Shown here: in pieces, positions 20,484 to 33,823 of the stretch
Layout of the letters: the number at the start of each line of letters is the position of its first letter
Position numbering within the stretch: position 1 is the first letter of the stretch
Notes under the pieces: generated by a model
The model's input: the letters and a program-made list of their open reading frames with translations, nothing else
What the model was told of the DNA's origin: nothing
Databases searched by the model: none
Program-made: the position numbers and the translations under genes
Assembly: GCA_015832175.1 (NCBI GenBank)
Contig: WJXW01000011.1
Span: forward strand, 248,001-312,000
Source: Paraphaeosphaeria minitans
Taxonomy: Eukaryota; Ascomycota; Dothideomycetes; Pleosporales; Didymosphaeriaceae
Direction: 5' to 3'
DNA: 64,000 nucleotides

Positions 20484-23400
20484 AGGCCGAAATGAGATAC
20501 CCAATTCATATTTGACTACTTTGATGCGTCAAAGACGCGATGTATCTGATGTTCAGCGACTGCTGGGCGGACGTGACTCCCCCGCCGGTTGGTTCCGTGA
20601 AACCAAGCGGATCCACCCACGGAGACTGACACGAGAAACCGCAATTCGGATGCACACCTCATGCTATAGTAACTCGCTCTACAATGCTACCATCGTCTTA
20701 TAACTTGATAGTCGACCCTGGGTTCTCATAGCAGCGTGACCGTTGAACGGTTGTGTAACGGTGCCGTTCCACCGGGACACGTGGCCCAACAATCACTCGG
20801 TGCTGCTTATCACCGCAGACTAGATATGCCACCTGATGATCTGATTTATGGGTCGTGGTGAGTAGCGCACATGTGACCTCAACACCTCCAAGGCCGCACT
20901 CATACATAAAAAGCGTCCTTGGGACAGCTTTTCGAAGACACATTCCTGTGCTCGACAAGTCCAACACTAAAAGAAGAGAATTCATCTATCGATAGGCTAC
21001 ATCTCAAAAATTCCGCAGAGTCATGACGTCGCGTCTGTCTCCAAAACAAAAGCGGGATTATATCTACGTCTGTCTGCGCACGCGAGCGCTCCGGACGACA
21101 TGAGGATGGAAGAAAGTATGTTCCTTCGAGCAGCATAAATACACATCAAAACGCCAAAGCGACGACTCTTTGTTGCCGGATGGCCTTCGCTCCATATCAG
21201 TCTGCAACTCGGGCCATGTGCGGGAACAACGTTGGCTCTACAAATCATGGCCAAGGTTTCCCATGCATATTATTCAAAAATCGCTTCAGCAATCCTATGG
21301 TTCCGGATGATTGTAGCTTCAAAAAAGTCGCTGAACGGCTCATGTCCGAGGATGCGTCGCTTCTCCAACAAAAATACCAGCGTAACTATCTATTCGTGCG
21401 AGGAGCACCTTTTTAAATCCGTGGGGGAGCGGTCGGCCATATACGAAGGGGAAGATGACGACCTGCCCACTCAGTATCAAAGACTCAATGGCCACCCCCA
21501 GATTCTTCAGAACTCTCTCCTGAACAAACCACTTGGGTTCCTCCTCGCGTCTCTCGAATCCAAACGCCGACTATATCATACCATGCTTCGCTGGCCAGTT
21601 TGTCTCTTGGTAACTCTATTTTCACTTCGGGATCAGAGTCGGCCTTCTGTTCATCATATGTTCGCAAGACTCTGTATTTGATGGACCTGAACTCTCTCGA
21701 ATATGACACCGTGGGCCCTCATGGCGAGGAGGGCCTTACTTCAACATCAGTGCGTCTAGGCCGCTGTCTTCTCCTAAAGTATAGTACTTAGAGGTGTTTG
21801 CTCTTGGCCGCTCATTTCAGCAACATGTTCGCAGTAAAAAATACGAGGAAAATGACCGCATGAATCTGGACCGTCTTCTTGCCTTTTCGACTCGCCACCA
21901 GAGACAAGAAAACACAATCCTGCTAACGACCCATGCCTCTAGGCCGCTTTTTGCTTTGGAAATCCGCTATGGTAGTGTTTACGTCCTTGAAACGCACTGT
22001 CCGGCTTCAAGCGGAACCGAAAAACTCGGAGAGACGCTGCATGAGTGGGAGTACCTCTCCGCTTCCAAAAGTGAGAGTTTATCGCCCCATCGGAATTTTT
22101 GGGAGACGGAACAGCTTCAGTGCGACATTTCGGAGCGTTTGAACACTATGTCATCAAGTTGCCTGCTCCTGGTAACTGTTCCCGCCATTATCAAGAACCT
22201 ACACATGTACGAACAAAATGTACTGCAAAACCAGCCATGCTTCTGAGGATTTCCCTCGAATCTCGGACGCCCAAAATCATAATCCCTGGTCACTTCTTTT
22301 GGGGTTCGCCCACAGTGTTCTGTGCAATGGTAACATGGGCATAGCCCAGACTTCTTCCTCTCGGAAAACCAGCGCCTGCCCCCGCTCAAGAATGAGGAAC
22401 TCTTGACAACATGCTACGGCTTTGGATATTTGTCGCTAAGAAGATCACAAACAAGGTATTCATGCCGCTAGTCTTCGGGCCCAATTTTAACTATTAAAAA
22501 AGGATAGACCATCGAAAGAATGGACCTGGAGCGATCTCCACTCTGTGGAGTCAATAGTCATCAGGGGGCGGAAAAAATTAGCTCAAGCCGCCAATATGCG
22601 TGCGGAGCACTGTCTACAAACACCATGAAGCAGCCGCAATGTTTCCGGAGTTCCTTCCCGTACTTCTCAAATCCAAATGCTAGGACACCTTTCGAAATGG
22701 CTTCGGGGCTTGCTGTTCTTTCCAGTCGTCCTTAGTCCAACTTGACGGGTAATTTGCCCATGTTTTTGGGGTCCCGATCGCGCGATCGAAGCAAAGTTTA
22801 AACAGCATGACACTATGGTCCTGGGCACAATTTTCTTGGCTAAAAAGGCTACAAACACTGCAATCACTCCCATGGTTCTAACTCGTCTCTTCTTTTCTAT
22901 AAATATCAATCTCTACCCAAACCGGGCACAGAAACGAACCTCGTAAAGTTCATGTCGCTGGAGCCATGGCTGTTTCAAAGCACATTGTGGCTCCTGGTAT
23001 GTTTCTTGGAGTCTGTCCGCTTTCGAAACGTGGATGCGCATTGTCCATGTGTTTGGACAGCCGTCTGCGCTACAATTTCGGTCAGTACAAGTTATGCTGA
23101 GAGTCCCTTTTCCTTTCCTCACCCCGATAATTTTGAAATACCCTACTGTCGAAGGCCTGGAATTGGATCGATTTTGCCTGCTCCCAAGATGCATGGGAGA
23201 CATGGTTTATCTGGGAGTTCGAGTCCATTTCGAAAACGGCGATGGGTCGTGAGTCTGAGTCGAGCGCTGTCCAGAGAACTCAAGTATTGATGGGCCAGGT
23301 CCTTTCACCACCTTCATGTCTAGCTCGTCTGTTTCATGTCCATAATCTCAATACAAGGCTACCTGACATTTTGGCACATGTGGAAAATTTCTACCCTTCC

Positions 23401-24120
23401 TTTCAATTCGATCTAACATAAGCATCAGGACGGCGGTACTGGCACAGCTCTTTGCAAACCAGACATGCACAGATCTCTGCCACAGTTCCTTCTAGAATCG
23501 CCCAAATTTTATCAAGTTCCTTTCTCTGTCTCGCCACCAGTGACCACCCAACCCCAGACTCAAGTTTCCGCTCGCTGAACTTACGTCTGTGGGGATCCAC
23601 CGGCCGCGGTTATGCTCGAATGGTTGCATCCCGCACGAGTGCAGCTGACAATGTGCATCTCGCGGTGATCTTATGCACCACTGTCGGCCGCGGATGCTGC
23701 TGGCCATGTGCAGAGTAAGACTCTCGTCAGCGCCCGGAACATGAGCTCAGGGCCCTACGCTGACATCCCAAATCCCATTTCTTGTATTTGTTGTGGTTTA
23801 GTGTCGCGTTTAATGTGGTCAGCGGGAGCGGCGGCTTCCGATCCATACGGGGTTGCTAAGTTATTCTAGTCATCGCCCACGAAGTCCCTATCTCTAGTTT
23901 TTCAGAAAGGCTGCAAAGTGTATGGTACAGAAAGCAACCCCCCCCCTCCCCCCGGTTTGAAACTCAACTTCGTAGCAGAGAGTATGATGGGTGCCATGGT
24001 AGGCAGGAACAACCGCGATGGACACAGCTTGTAGTAGCTTGCGGTGTCGAGAAAAAGCCATGCCTGCTATTCCTGAATTCCGAATCGAACCACCGGACCA
24101 TGAAGCATATGTTCTGTGAT

Positions 24121-24495
24121 TTAAGAACTTTCCTCATGCTCGCCGGCATCCTCTGGTTTTAGTGAACCCGCCAGAGCACCTCCATGAGCCTTCTTCTGCG
24201 CTGATTCGAACACGTTCGAAAGGCCAGAACCACAACACATCTGCCGAATGAAAATACCACATTTATCGACTGAAACCTTCTTTTCTAGAGTTGAGCAAGC
24301 TAACAAGATGCAAAGAGTCAAGACTGCGTTAACTCAAAAGGTGTTTTTACGTCCCCCCCTTCGTCCGCGCTACAGTGTGTTCGGGCTGGCTACAAGCACG
24401 ACGGCAAATACCAAGACGAGCATCACAGTGTTTTTAGTTACCAGAGGCGAGGATACTCCGGCGGCCATGGTGATCGCGCGATTTTGTTTTGGACC
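24121..24495 (-). other. Coding-like stretch, possible small secreted protein remnant
   Basis: Read on the minus strand, an ATG at about 24468 starts MAAGVSSPLVTKNTVMLVLV followed by FAVVLVASPNTL, a signal- or anchor-like segment, then a stop. About 100 bases on, after CTCTAG, a frame reads KKVSVDKCGIFIRQMCCGSG and on to a stop at 24121. A spliced small secreted protein would need a donor before the stop in the first part. I see only weak ones (GTAACT, GTATTT), and the phases do not all agree. It could equally be a decayed gene or chance. Confidence 0.15.
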
Positions 24496-25689
24496 ACCTC
24501 GGCTCACATGTTGTGATTGTGTCCAAGATTTTCAACAATTGGCATACTTCAAGATGATGCCATGTTTTAGTCGAATAGGTAGGTAGAGTGGGGAATGCTC
24601 GCCTGTGCGAAGAAGAAAGCTCAATGCCCCGAGCAGGGACTTTGCAGATCTGCCACCTCGCTCAAGTGACTATAGGATAGCGCAGGAGTACCGTGCCAGA
24701 CATCAGTCTAGACGATTGCCAATGTCTGTGGATTGCTGTCGAGGAAGAGCAACGCGACCTTTTTTTTATAGTCCGGCCATTGTTTTCAACAGCCAGGCTG
24801 CCCATCTTTCGCATGCCCCTGCTTTTTCAGGCTCCCCCCATAGCATGATCTGCCGAGCTTTTTTTGGGGATTGAAAAATGGGCAAGTGACGATCCTGTGA
24901 GGCGCGATACGAAGTCTCTGGAGGCAAATAAATATCCCATCACTGGACCTGCGGTAGTTCCATCGGGTACCCAGTGGACAAGCATGACGCGATACATCAT
25001 TACTAAAGCCTGATCCTTTGACCTTGAGGCAGAACAAAGCACCATTGTATTGGAAACTGTGAACTTTTTTGGACCACCACTCCAGCCATGCATTCGTAAT
25101 TGTTCATTTTGCGATGTTCCGAAGCTTCCCAATTGTTCTGTATTCCTTGCTCTTCACTGCAAAGGCGCAAGTTGACGGTGGTGCGAAGGACAAGGCCCAT
25201 CCGTGTAGAAGGCGTTTATATACTGCGTTGTCATGCTCAGACGACTGAAGAAAGACCAGAGGCGGAGACGGACAGATAGCATGGCTTGTGAAATGTTTTG
25301 AAGCGACCCGCGGACGGCAGGCCTCGACGGCCATAGAAATTTCGATGTTGAATATCTAGAGCGCTCCTGCATGCCGTGGTGGATAAACTCAGCTTTCATC
25401 CCCACATCATTTCGAAGGACGCATTCTGGTCCCCAACGGGAAGACGTTTGTGGGAAGAACAAGTTCCTCTTCGCACGACAACGTCCATTCTGCTTTCGTG
25501 CTGAAATCATCTTTGAACAGACCAGACACAGTGCCAGGCACACGTGCGCCCGTGAGGTAGATTTCGAGTCGTACGCAGACCACCACAACACCCATTATCG
25601 CCAGCTGAGATACCTTTCAGACAACCCTCCATAAAGCATTCCACTTTTTCCTTTTCAGACACACTCTCATGATTTCATTCGATTGTGTT

Positions 25690-26202
25690 TTAAAATAAAC
25701 CCCGCAATCGGAGACTGTCCCAATTAGCCTCCGGGACAACAGGCACAGCGAACATGGTAGGGTCCGTAGCAAGTTTCCAAACCACCTCTCCGTGACCTTC
25801 ATCTGCATCTTTGTTTCCTTCACACGCTCGCATAACGCTCTCGTCTCCGTTTTTGTAGTTGAGCAATCCAGGGGTGCTGTTGGAAGCGAAGGACACCGCA
25901 GAGCCCAGCGTCCATCACTGCCAATTTTCGAAGTCTTCGAGACGACCTCCCCATTGGCATGTTGGCGAGGCAAGTTCGAACACGTTCCCATGGCCATGAT
26001 TTCGGCAGATTTCTAGTCCCCACCGGTGGAGCTGTTTCGTACAGAACGATTCCGGAACCCAGAGAGAGTCATACATATATACAAACATGCCGGCAGACCA
26101 AGAGCTCAGCGACCATACACTCACTCGCCTACCCTTTCCCGCCCACTTCCCACGCCCGTCTCGGTGTGTCCATTCCTTCCCTCCACCCCCCTGCACCCTC
26201 AT
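25690..26202 (-). pseudogene. Possible pseudogene: 170-codon frame with one internal stop
   Basis: One minus-strand frame runs 171 codons from 26202 to a TAA at 25690-25692, broken only by a TGA at 25915-25917. Both sides have protein-like composition: before the stop HRWGLEICRNHGHGNVFELA, after it EVVWKLATDPTMFAVPVVPE. No domain is recognised. A single substitution in a formerly intact gene would explain it, and so would chance. The first 30 codons are G-rich and may not belong to it. Confidence 0.25.
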
Positions 26203-27595
26203 GTAATCTTCGTCTTGCCGCTTTCAGCCACCCGAACACACGCTCCGAGATCTAGTCAAGAACGAGTCTGGTGCTCAGAGCGGCGTAAATACCCGGCGTG
26301 GTGCTGCACGGAGCCGACACCGACCATAATGTAGTTCGAGCCTCCATGTCTTCACAGCACCTCGCCACCTCCTCATGTGGTATAGCTTTTTGAACACCCC
26401 CCCCCTGGATCCGGATGCTGTAGATTTCTAGCGTCCAACTACGCAGCGCAGATGTAGCGGAAGAGTATCGCACCGCAGATCCAAGAAAGGTATATAAGTT
26501 TGCGGTTCAGTATTGCCGAAAGAGGAGCACAGGAACCATCGATCCGTTGCGCAATTGCTTTCTACACCACCTCCCCCATTTCCATCACCTCCTTCTCTCA
26601 TTTTCAAACGCTTGCCCCCTCCCTGATATCACCATCGAATACCTCATCAAACACCCCTCCATCGTCCAAAATCCCGATGCGCATCCCGTCCCCCCCACCC
26701 AAAACCAGCCCAGGCATTGTTGTGCGATGTAGCCAGTTCCGACAAGCCAAATAGCGACACACGTACCCGTGTCGCGAGACACAAAGCACCGCATCCATTT
26801 CAACCGGCACGTGCTTGGCCACCACCCCCCCATATCCCCTATGCCACATCTTTCCAAACACCTCCCCAACATCTTGTTCATTTTCAATTCCGAGTCCCCA
26901 AACCACCCACCACCCGCCACCGCAGTGGAAGTAAGTGCAAAGAACGAACCCCACTACAACGCAGCAGCGCTTACACGTCCCCGCCTTCCGCTCAACCACC
27001 TCCAAACGACCGGCGCCTCGGGAGCCTCGAACGATGCCATGCACAAGAGTGCGAGCAGGATTGAGCAGGATTGAGCAGATCAGCATACTGAGAGGTGCAG
27101 TGTCAGCGTCTTAAAGCCGCGAGCCGTCAGTATTCAGTGCTACTGCGCGTTGTCCCTCGAGAGGAAACGCTATGCGTGGGGCGAGTTGTTCGTTGCCGAA
27201 GCCATGTTGTGCATTCCTGTCCCTCCCTGCACGCCCTTGGCAAACGTCAAGGCGTATCACTCGCATGCGAACATGGATTGGAAAGAGGGTAGAGCCCATA
27301 GATTGGAGAGCAGAGCACGGTTATCGGTACACTGGCCATCTGCCGCGTAAAAGGGAGTTGGGATCTGTGGCGCACAACGCACATGAAGATGAGCAAAACT
27401 GGAAAGCGTCTAAGATTCTGTACACAGGCGGACTAATGACACAGTGCCAGCCCAGCGGCGGCTCTTTTCCCCGGAGCTCGCAGCCCTCTTGAATCGATAC
27501 ATAGCACACAAACAGTACCAAATGGAAAGTCGACCCAAGGAAAAGAGGTATATGTGTTGGTAGTGTTTGTATGACGCAATGATGCCGTCCAACGT

Positions 27596-28395
27596 TTACT
27601 CGTCGTTGACCTTCTCGCGTGCGGGGAGGTATTTCTCCGACTTGCTCTGGACCATCATGCCGGGCTTGAACGTAATGGGCTCGGTTCCTTGTGCCTGTGG
27701 AGGTTGGTATCAGCGCGGGTTCGCGTGGAAAAAGCAACGACGGGCTCATCGTGCGGGCCCTACGTACCTTCATATACTCCTCGGTAGCCTCCTGCCACTC
27801 CTTGGTCATGGTGCGCGGTCGTACGGGGTTGGCGAAGAGGCGGGTGATGGAGAAGACACCGACGGCAGCGGCGATGACACCGGCAGCGAGGAAGAAGACC
27901 TTGCGGCCCTCATCCGGGGGCGGGGGTCGGCGGGGGCCGTGGGGACCGAAAGCGATGTAGTATGCTGGGCAAAAGAAGTCAGTTTCAGGTGTCTGTTGGT
28001 AGTCGAGGTGGCTGGCACGGGCCGGCACACAACCCCTCGGCAGGTAATCGGAGAGGGCGATATTGACGACACCGTCGTTCCACCTCTTCAAGCAATCCAT
28101 GCCGACTCCCATGCGCATTCGGGAGAAATTGAGAAGTGTACGCACCGGCCTTCTTCTCCTGGAGCGTCATCTCCTTCCAGTCCACCTTCATGCGGTCACG
28201 AAGCGACATCCACAGGTCGGCCTGCTCCTGAGGGGGCATGTCCTCCCATCGCTTCTCGATGTTGGCGAGGGTCGGGTTGGAGATGGCGTGTGCCTGGCGG
28301 GTCTGGAGGCACACGGTGGGCGCGGCGCGGATAGCTTGACGTGTCGCTGGGACCATGGAGCTCCTCGAGGCCCTGGCGACGGAGGAGGCGAGCAT
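27596..28395 (-). CDS. COX5: Cytochrome c oxidase subunit V (yeast Cox5, mammalian COX4)
   Basis: Nuclear-encoded subunit of respiratory complex IV in the inner mitochondrial membrane. Model: complement(join(27596..27694,27768..27964,28146..28395)), 181 residues. The first 37 residues form a presequence rich in Ala, Arg and Ser without acids. ISNPTLANIEKRWEDMPPQE is the family's conserved N-terminal block and LRDRMKVDWKEMTLQEKKA follows. After the first splice comes AYYIAFGPHGPR, then a single membrane helix (about residues 105-127, VFFLAAGVIAAAVGVFSITR) and EWQEATEEYMKAQ. Introns: GTGCGT...CAG (181 bases) and GTACGT...CAG (73 bases), both in phase. It is the first recognisable gene right of the sparse island. 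Confidence 0.95.
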
Positions 28396-29423
28396 GGCGG
28401 CGGGTAGAGTGGAGATTGGTGGTATATTACGAAAGGAAAGGAAGCTGATTCCCGTCGAGGGAAGCTCTATCGCCAATGGGTTGCGTTGGTGGTGGTGGTG
28501 ATGACGGTGGGACCAGGGGAGTGGACGTGAGGTTTTGCGGCAGCAGAAGCTTGGCGGTGGTACGATGATCAGTCAGCTCCTGATTGGACGGCGACAGCTT
28601 GTCGATATCACAGCACAGCATCATGGGCAGAGCTTCGCGAGTGCCAATGTAGGCAGCAGAGCTGCAGATGGATGTATCGGAGATGGCAGCAGTCTAGAGA
28701 TTTCTTCGTGCACACATGGAGCCCACACGACGCGAAGGTACCGGGCGCGTCCGTGGTGCAGTCGTTGCTTGCAACCACAGGAGCTCAAGGTACGATACGG
28801 TACCGTACTCTCAGCTCCGATTGGGACGGCCAGAGGTAGACTACCTGCAAGACGGGCACTGCGCATCCTCGAGGCCAAACCATGATTTATTACATTGCAG
28901 ACGTCTTCAAGCTCACAGCAGTGTCCAGTGTCGACCTTGTCCATGTGCGATGGGGCCGGCACGCGACGGGCCACCGGCTATCTCTGGCGAGCGGCGACAG
29001 TGGGCGCTCGAGCTTCCTCAGCCCTACGGAGCTTCCGTCCGGAGGCTGACAAGTTACATCCTGTCCCTCGCTGTCGCATGCAGGTACTCTGAGCCTTGTT
29101 GGATGCCGCACAGGGCGATGATGAGGTGGGCTCAAAAATCGTCATTTAGCTAATCACCGCTTAGTCTCATCCGCGGACGCGGACACGGACACGCCAAACG
29201 CCTCATGGCGCGTCGCCCTCAACGCCTGCGGCTCCTCTCTACAGTTGCATCTGGTGGCTGGTGGCTGGTGGCTGGACGATTGGCACATTGCGCAAACGCT
29301 CGCCTCCCCGCGCTCCGCTGCTGCATACCTAATAATACCACACTGTCATGTTCTTATCACACCGCGTCTCTGCACAGCGAGCCTGTCCATGACCAAGGCT
29401 GCTGAGACAGACATGTGCCGTCG

Positions 29424-29623
29424 CCTGCTTGACGCATATCCCACGGCGCCGAGAGGACGAGAGTACACTACGAGCGTATACAACGAGCGTACACAACGAG
29501 AGCACACAACGAGAGTGCACAATGAGGGGTACAAGATGATAATATTCAATGAGTGGTATCTGGAACAAGGAGTGCGGGCCTGCTTGACGCATATCCCGCG
29601 GCGCCGAGAGGACGAGAGTACAC
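29424..29623. repeat. Direct repeat, 45 bases, about 155-base period
   Basis: Copies at 29424-29468 and 29579-29623 differ at one position seen (CCCACGG/CCCGCGG). A fragment (aaggagtgcggNcctgcttg) recurs at about 29566 and 29689, so a partial third copy follows. Confidence 0.75.
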
Positions 29624-29985
29624 AACTAGAGTACGCAATGATAATACACAAAGATAATACACATGAATGGGGGGTTTTTTTTTTGGAAAGGAGTGCGGAC
29701 CTGCTTGTGGACGGCGAGGGAGGCAGAAGCGAAGTGTTGGCCTACCTACCTACCTACCCACCGACCTTACCTCCATGGCAATCTGCAGCGTGAGACCAGA
29801 ACCATAACGCGGGTTGCAGCCGACTTCTCCGTCTGCATACGGGCGAGTATGCTTGGAAACCCAGAAGAGGTCCGAGTCCCACCCGTCCGCCGATTCCGGT
29901 GGTGTGTCCATGGGTAGAGCCACCCGTTTTACCTCAAGCCTGCCGGCCGCGTGCGGGTAACGGAACAGACCATAGGCAAAGGGCG

Positions 29986-30014
29986 AGAGGCAAGAGGCAA
30001 GAGGCAAGAGGCAA
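29986..30014. repeat. GAGGCAA minisatellite
   Basis: Four tandem 7-base units about 230 bases upstream of the GAPDH start codon. Confidence 0.8.
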
Positions 30015-30127
30015 ACGTTTCTATTGGGCGCTCGGACGCCGCAGTTATCATTGCAGAAACGCATGGTAAAGAGTATTTGTTTTGGGAGCAAGACTCGTGA
30101 CGTTGCGTGGACCCGGTGGACTCCAGA

Positions 30128-30239
30128 GCTATTTAGACCCAACAAGTGCCCCTCCTTCAGATTCAGTTCCCCTCCATCGCCGCAAACCTTTCTCTCCACA
30201 CCCACACCCTTCTCTCACACGCCTTATACACACATCACA
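30128..30239 (+). promoter_or_regulatory. GAPDH core promoter, CT-rich leader
   Basis: A TATTTAG sequence at about 30129-30135 lies 105 bases before the start codon. From 30150 to 30225 the plus strand is strongly pyrimidine-rich with CCCTTCTCTC and CACACC blocks. This is the layout typical of strongly expressed fungal glycolytic genes. The ATG context is CACAATGG. Assignment is by pattern only. Confidence 0.45.
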
Positions 30240-31436
<1,197 letters not shown>

Positions 31437-33823
31437 GAATCAGGTCGGAGCCGGGAATCTTCAAAACTGTAGGATGGAATGAACGCCATACTGGTTGGCG
31501 AAAGCGGGTTACTTTGGTACAAAACATGAATGATTATGCCGCACGGTAGCCATGATGAAATGCAATAATTCTCCGCAAACATATCTTATGTGCTGTGTTT
31601 CTGAAAGCGTGCATGTCCGAGTGCCCAGATGAGCGGGACGGGAGCTGATTTCCCCTGCCGTCATGTGCTAGTCTGCCAGAACCGCACCATTCCAGCTGCC
31701 TCCCTTTGATCACGCTTGCCGTCGTCCCTCCATGTTCCAACTGCCATTCTTTTCCCTCAACCTCCGCTTCCGGTTCCTCTCGCAAGTCTTGGCATTCCCC
31801 TCTTCCACACCGCACCACACCACACCCCCGCCACCTCCACAGGACCCACAAACCCTCCCGCCGTACTTCTCTAGCGTACACATCACGTTTGCACCGAGGT
31901 ACGCTCGTGAACATGCGGAGCACAGCTGGCAACGTACATCCGCTGCTAGCCTTGGCCTCTGGGCCGAAGGTGCGGGAAGTTACGGAAGGAAGACGGGTTC
32001 GGGCGCGCACGGCAGCTGCCCATGCGGGCGGCGGCTGTGTGTTCAGGCAAGGATTTATTTTAGGCATGGTTAGGGCTAGAGACCGTGATGGTGTGAGTTG
32101 GTGGAGTCTCGGTGGGAGACGTGGTGTGTTGATGTTGAGGTAGGTAGGTAGTGGTTGATTTGGGTAGGTAGGTAGGTAGGTAGGTAGGTAGGTATCTAGT
32201 GGTTGGTTTGGGTAGGTACGGTAGGTACCTGCGGTACCTAGGAGTAGCAGCCGCCAGAATTATTGAGCATGCGTGATTGTTGGCGGGATTGGATAGGTGG
32301 AAGGCGCACTGCTGGTTGATCGCTGAGGTTCGCGCCTCTTGATAGGAGCGTTGGATGTGTGATGATGTATTTGAGATGGATGCAGGTACTCTTCTGTAAC
32401 TTGCGTAGTTACCATGGGAAATGTACGGGACTCACGTCATTGGGTACAGTGTCCAGTCCCTTTACTTGATTTGTACACGTGAACTTCTGTCCTATAGCTA
32501 CTCACGTTCGAAGCAACTAGAAATCTATAAGCACATGTCCGAAGAAGATATTTACCTTGTTCGTGATCACAAAGAATTCTGCGGGTTGGTGCCAAGAAAT
32601 TTTGAGCTGAGCGTGTCAATGGTTGACAATTATCTAGCGAAAATCGCAATACATCAAAACTAAACTTTCCTTAGATGCTGTAGGTACTGCAGTCATCGAC
32701 CTCTTATAGGGACAAAGAAGCGCTGAGCATGCCCTGATGTGGCCAGGTGGGAGCAATATATAGCTTTTACAGCTCATGGATCCTGACCACCATGCGTGTC
32801 GCGAGTTCTCTTCACAATTGTGCAGAGCGCTTGTCTTCACTGGCGCAGTGTATGAAAGACATGTATCTAGTGATTTCCCCTTATGCAGTGTGTTGTCGAG
32901 AAAGGAAGACACCATACCTGAGAAAGACTAGCGTACCAAAAGCTTGGCACTCCCATTCGCAGCGTTCATGCGCGACCATCTCGTTGACATCCCTCATCCA
33001 GAGCCGAGATCGCTAGCATTAGTTTACAGTCGCGGGCTGTTACGCTATCTTACCTCATCATCCTGAAGCTACAAAGCATCAAACAACCCCACCAAACGAA
33101 GGGGTTCGCGCGCTGTTCATACGAACAACCGACCTTCCGCATCACGGGATTGCTTCTGGTCCACGGGTCGACCTTGGACTGTCGCAGTTGTAACAGCCAC
33201 AACTTTCAAGAGCTGGGAAACAGGGCAAAACCAGCGGTATCCGTCCCGCAGGCCTGCTTAACATCACCAATAAAGTGTTCATTGGACCGCGCAGAATCAT
33301 TGCGCGCGATTCGGTCCATCGGTTGGCGCGCAGGCATTCTTACAGCATAGTGCAGGTTCGTTAGAACATGATTGCGTTTTAATCAAGTAAGTCACATTTT
33401 ACCTGCTTGCCTTGGCCACTGCACGGAATGGTGGGCTGCTTCAGCTCCCCGTCCACGCTCTGGTATCATGCTTGTCTGGATACCTTGCCCCTTCGCACGC
33501 GTTCCTATGGGCCTGACACGGCTTTTTTCTCACGTGCAAAATACTGGGTCAATGGTTAACGTGCTCTGCTGCGAGTATTTTCGGACTACATCGTACAGTG
33601 AGAAGCACGAAGCTTGACAGCATGATACTGTGCGCTCTACGACCATGTCCACTCTTCCCTTTCATCCGTCCTTTTACTTTCTATCCTCAATCTACGAGGC
33701 AGCTTGAATGGTCTCAGCTTTTTAGCACTAAACCACAACTCAACATGGAGCATATGCTTATTAATGAATCAGGGCCTCAAGTACTTCTGGTGAGTAGCAA
33801 AGATTACCGCACCGTCTTCAGCC
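31437..33823. other. Gene-sparse gap with long (TAGG)n tract
   Basis: 2.4 kb between GAPDH and HDA1 with no recognisable gene. A TAGG array fills about 32139-32228. The left part near 31700-32070 is C-rich with overlapping frames in three phases. The right part is more AT-rich and has only short frames, such as 32421-32663, which I could not link to any family. Confidence 0.5.
32139..32228. repeat. (TAGG)n microsatellite array
   Basis: Three interrupted runs of the tetranucleotide, the longest with about nine units around 32163-32195. It is the largest of many copies of this motif in the window. Confidence 0.9.

Larger units (their letters stand above)
20484..27595. other. Gene-sparse island, no recognised gene
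   Basis: About 7.1 kb without a recognisable gene, in contrast to one gene per 1.5-2 kb on its left. The DNA looks more AT-rich than its flanks, with mononucleotide C runs at about 23939-23953 and 26397-26405. Open frames reach 160 codons but overlap in several frames. The most protein-like pieces are on the minus strand (21485-21709, 24827-25132, 25407-25595, 25690-26202), each ended by stops. I see no transposase, reverse transcriptase, integrase, terminal repeat or tRNA. A short sequence at about 22213-22245 resembles the reverse complement of 22957-22990 by eye. It could be decayed transposon or duplicated gene debris, or an effector-type compartment. Confidence 0.55.
28396..30239. other. 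Long divergent intergenic region between COX5 and GAPDH
   Basis: Holds the COX5 promoter and the long GAPDH promoter. A diverged direct repeat of 45 bases sits at 29424-29468 and 29579-29623. A TACC run lies at 29741-29757 and a GAGGCAA run at 29986-30014. Open frames across the repeats are not credible proteins. Confidence 0.5.

Noticed and set aside
26500..27086. Overlapping frames of 84-160 codons on both strands
   Set aside because: Four frames are open at once in C/T-rich DNA with low-complexity products; this is composition, not coding.
20484..27595. Transposon or CRISPR-like array in the sparse island
   Set aside because: No reverse transcriptase, transposase or integrase motif, no terminal inverted or long terminal repeats, and no regularly spaced repeats were found.
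29245..29793. 182-codon frame upstream of GAPDH
   Set aside because: It crosses the 45-base direct repeats and a T10 run; the repeated YTTSVYNERTQ-like peptides come from the DNA repeat.
31706..32143. Plus-strand frames of 113 and 145 codons after GAPDH
   Set aside because: Two plus frames and one minus frame overlap in C-rich sequence; no start context or family match.
32421..32663. 80-codon frame in the GAPDH-HDA1 gap
   Set aside because: Protein-like in part, but no start signal, no domain and no partner exon; left as possible debris.
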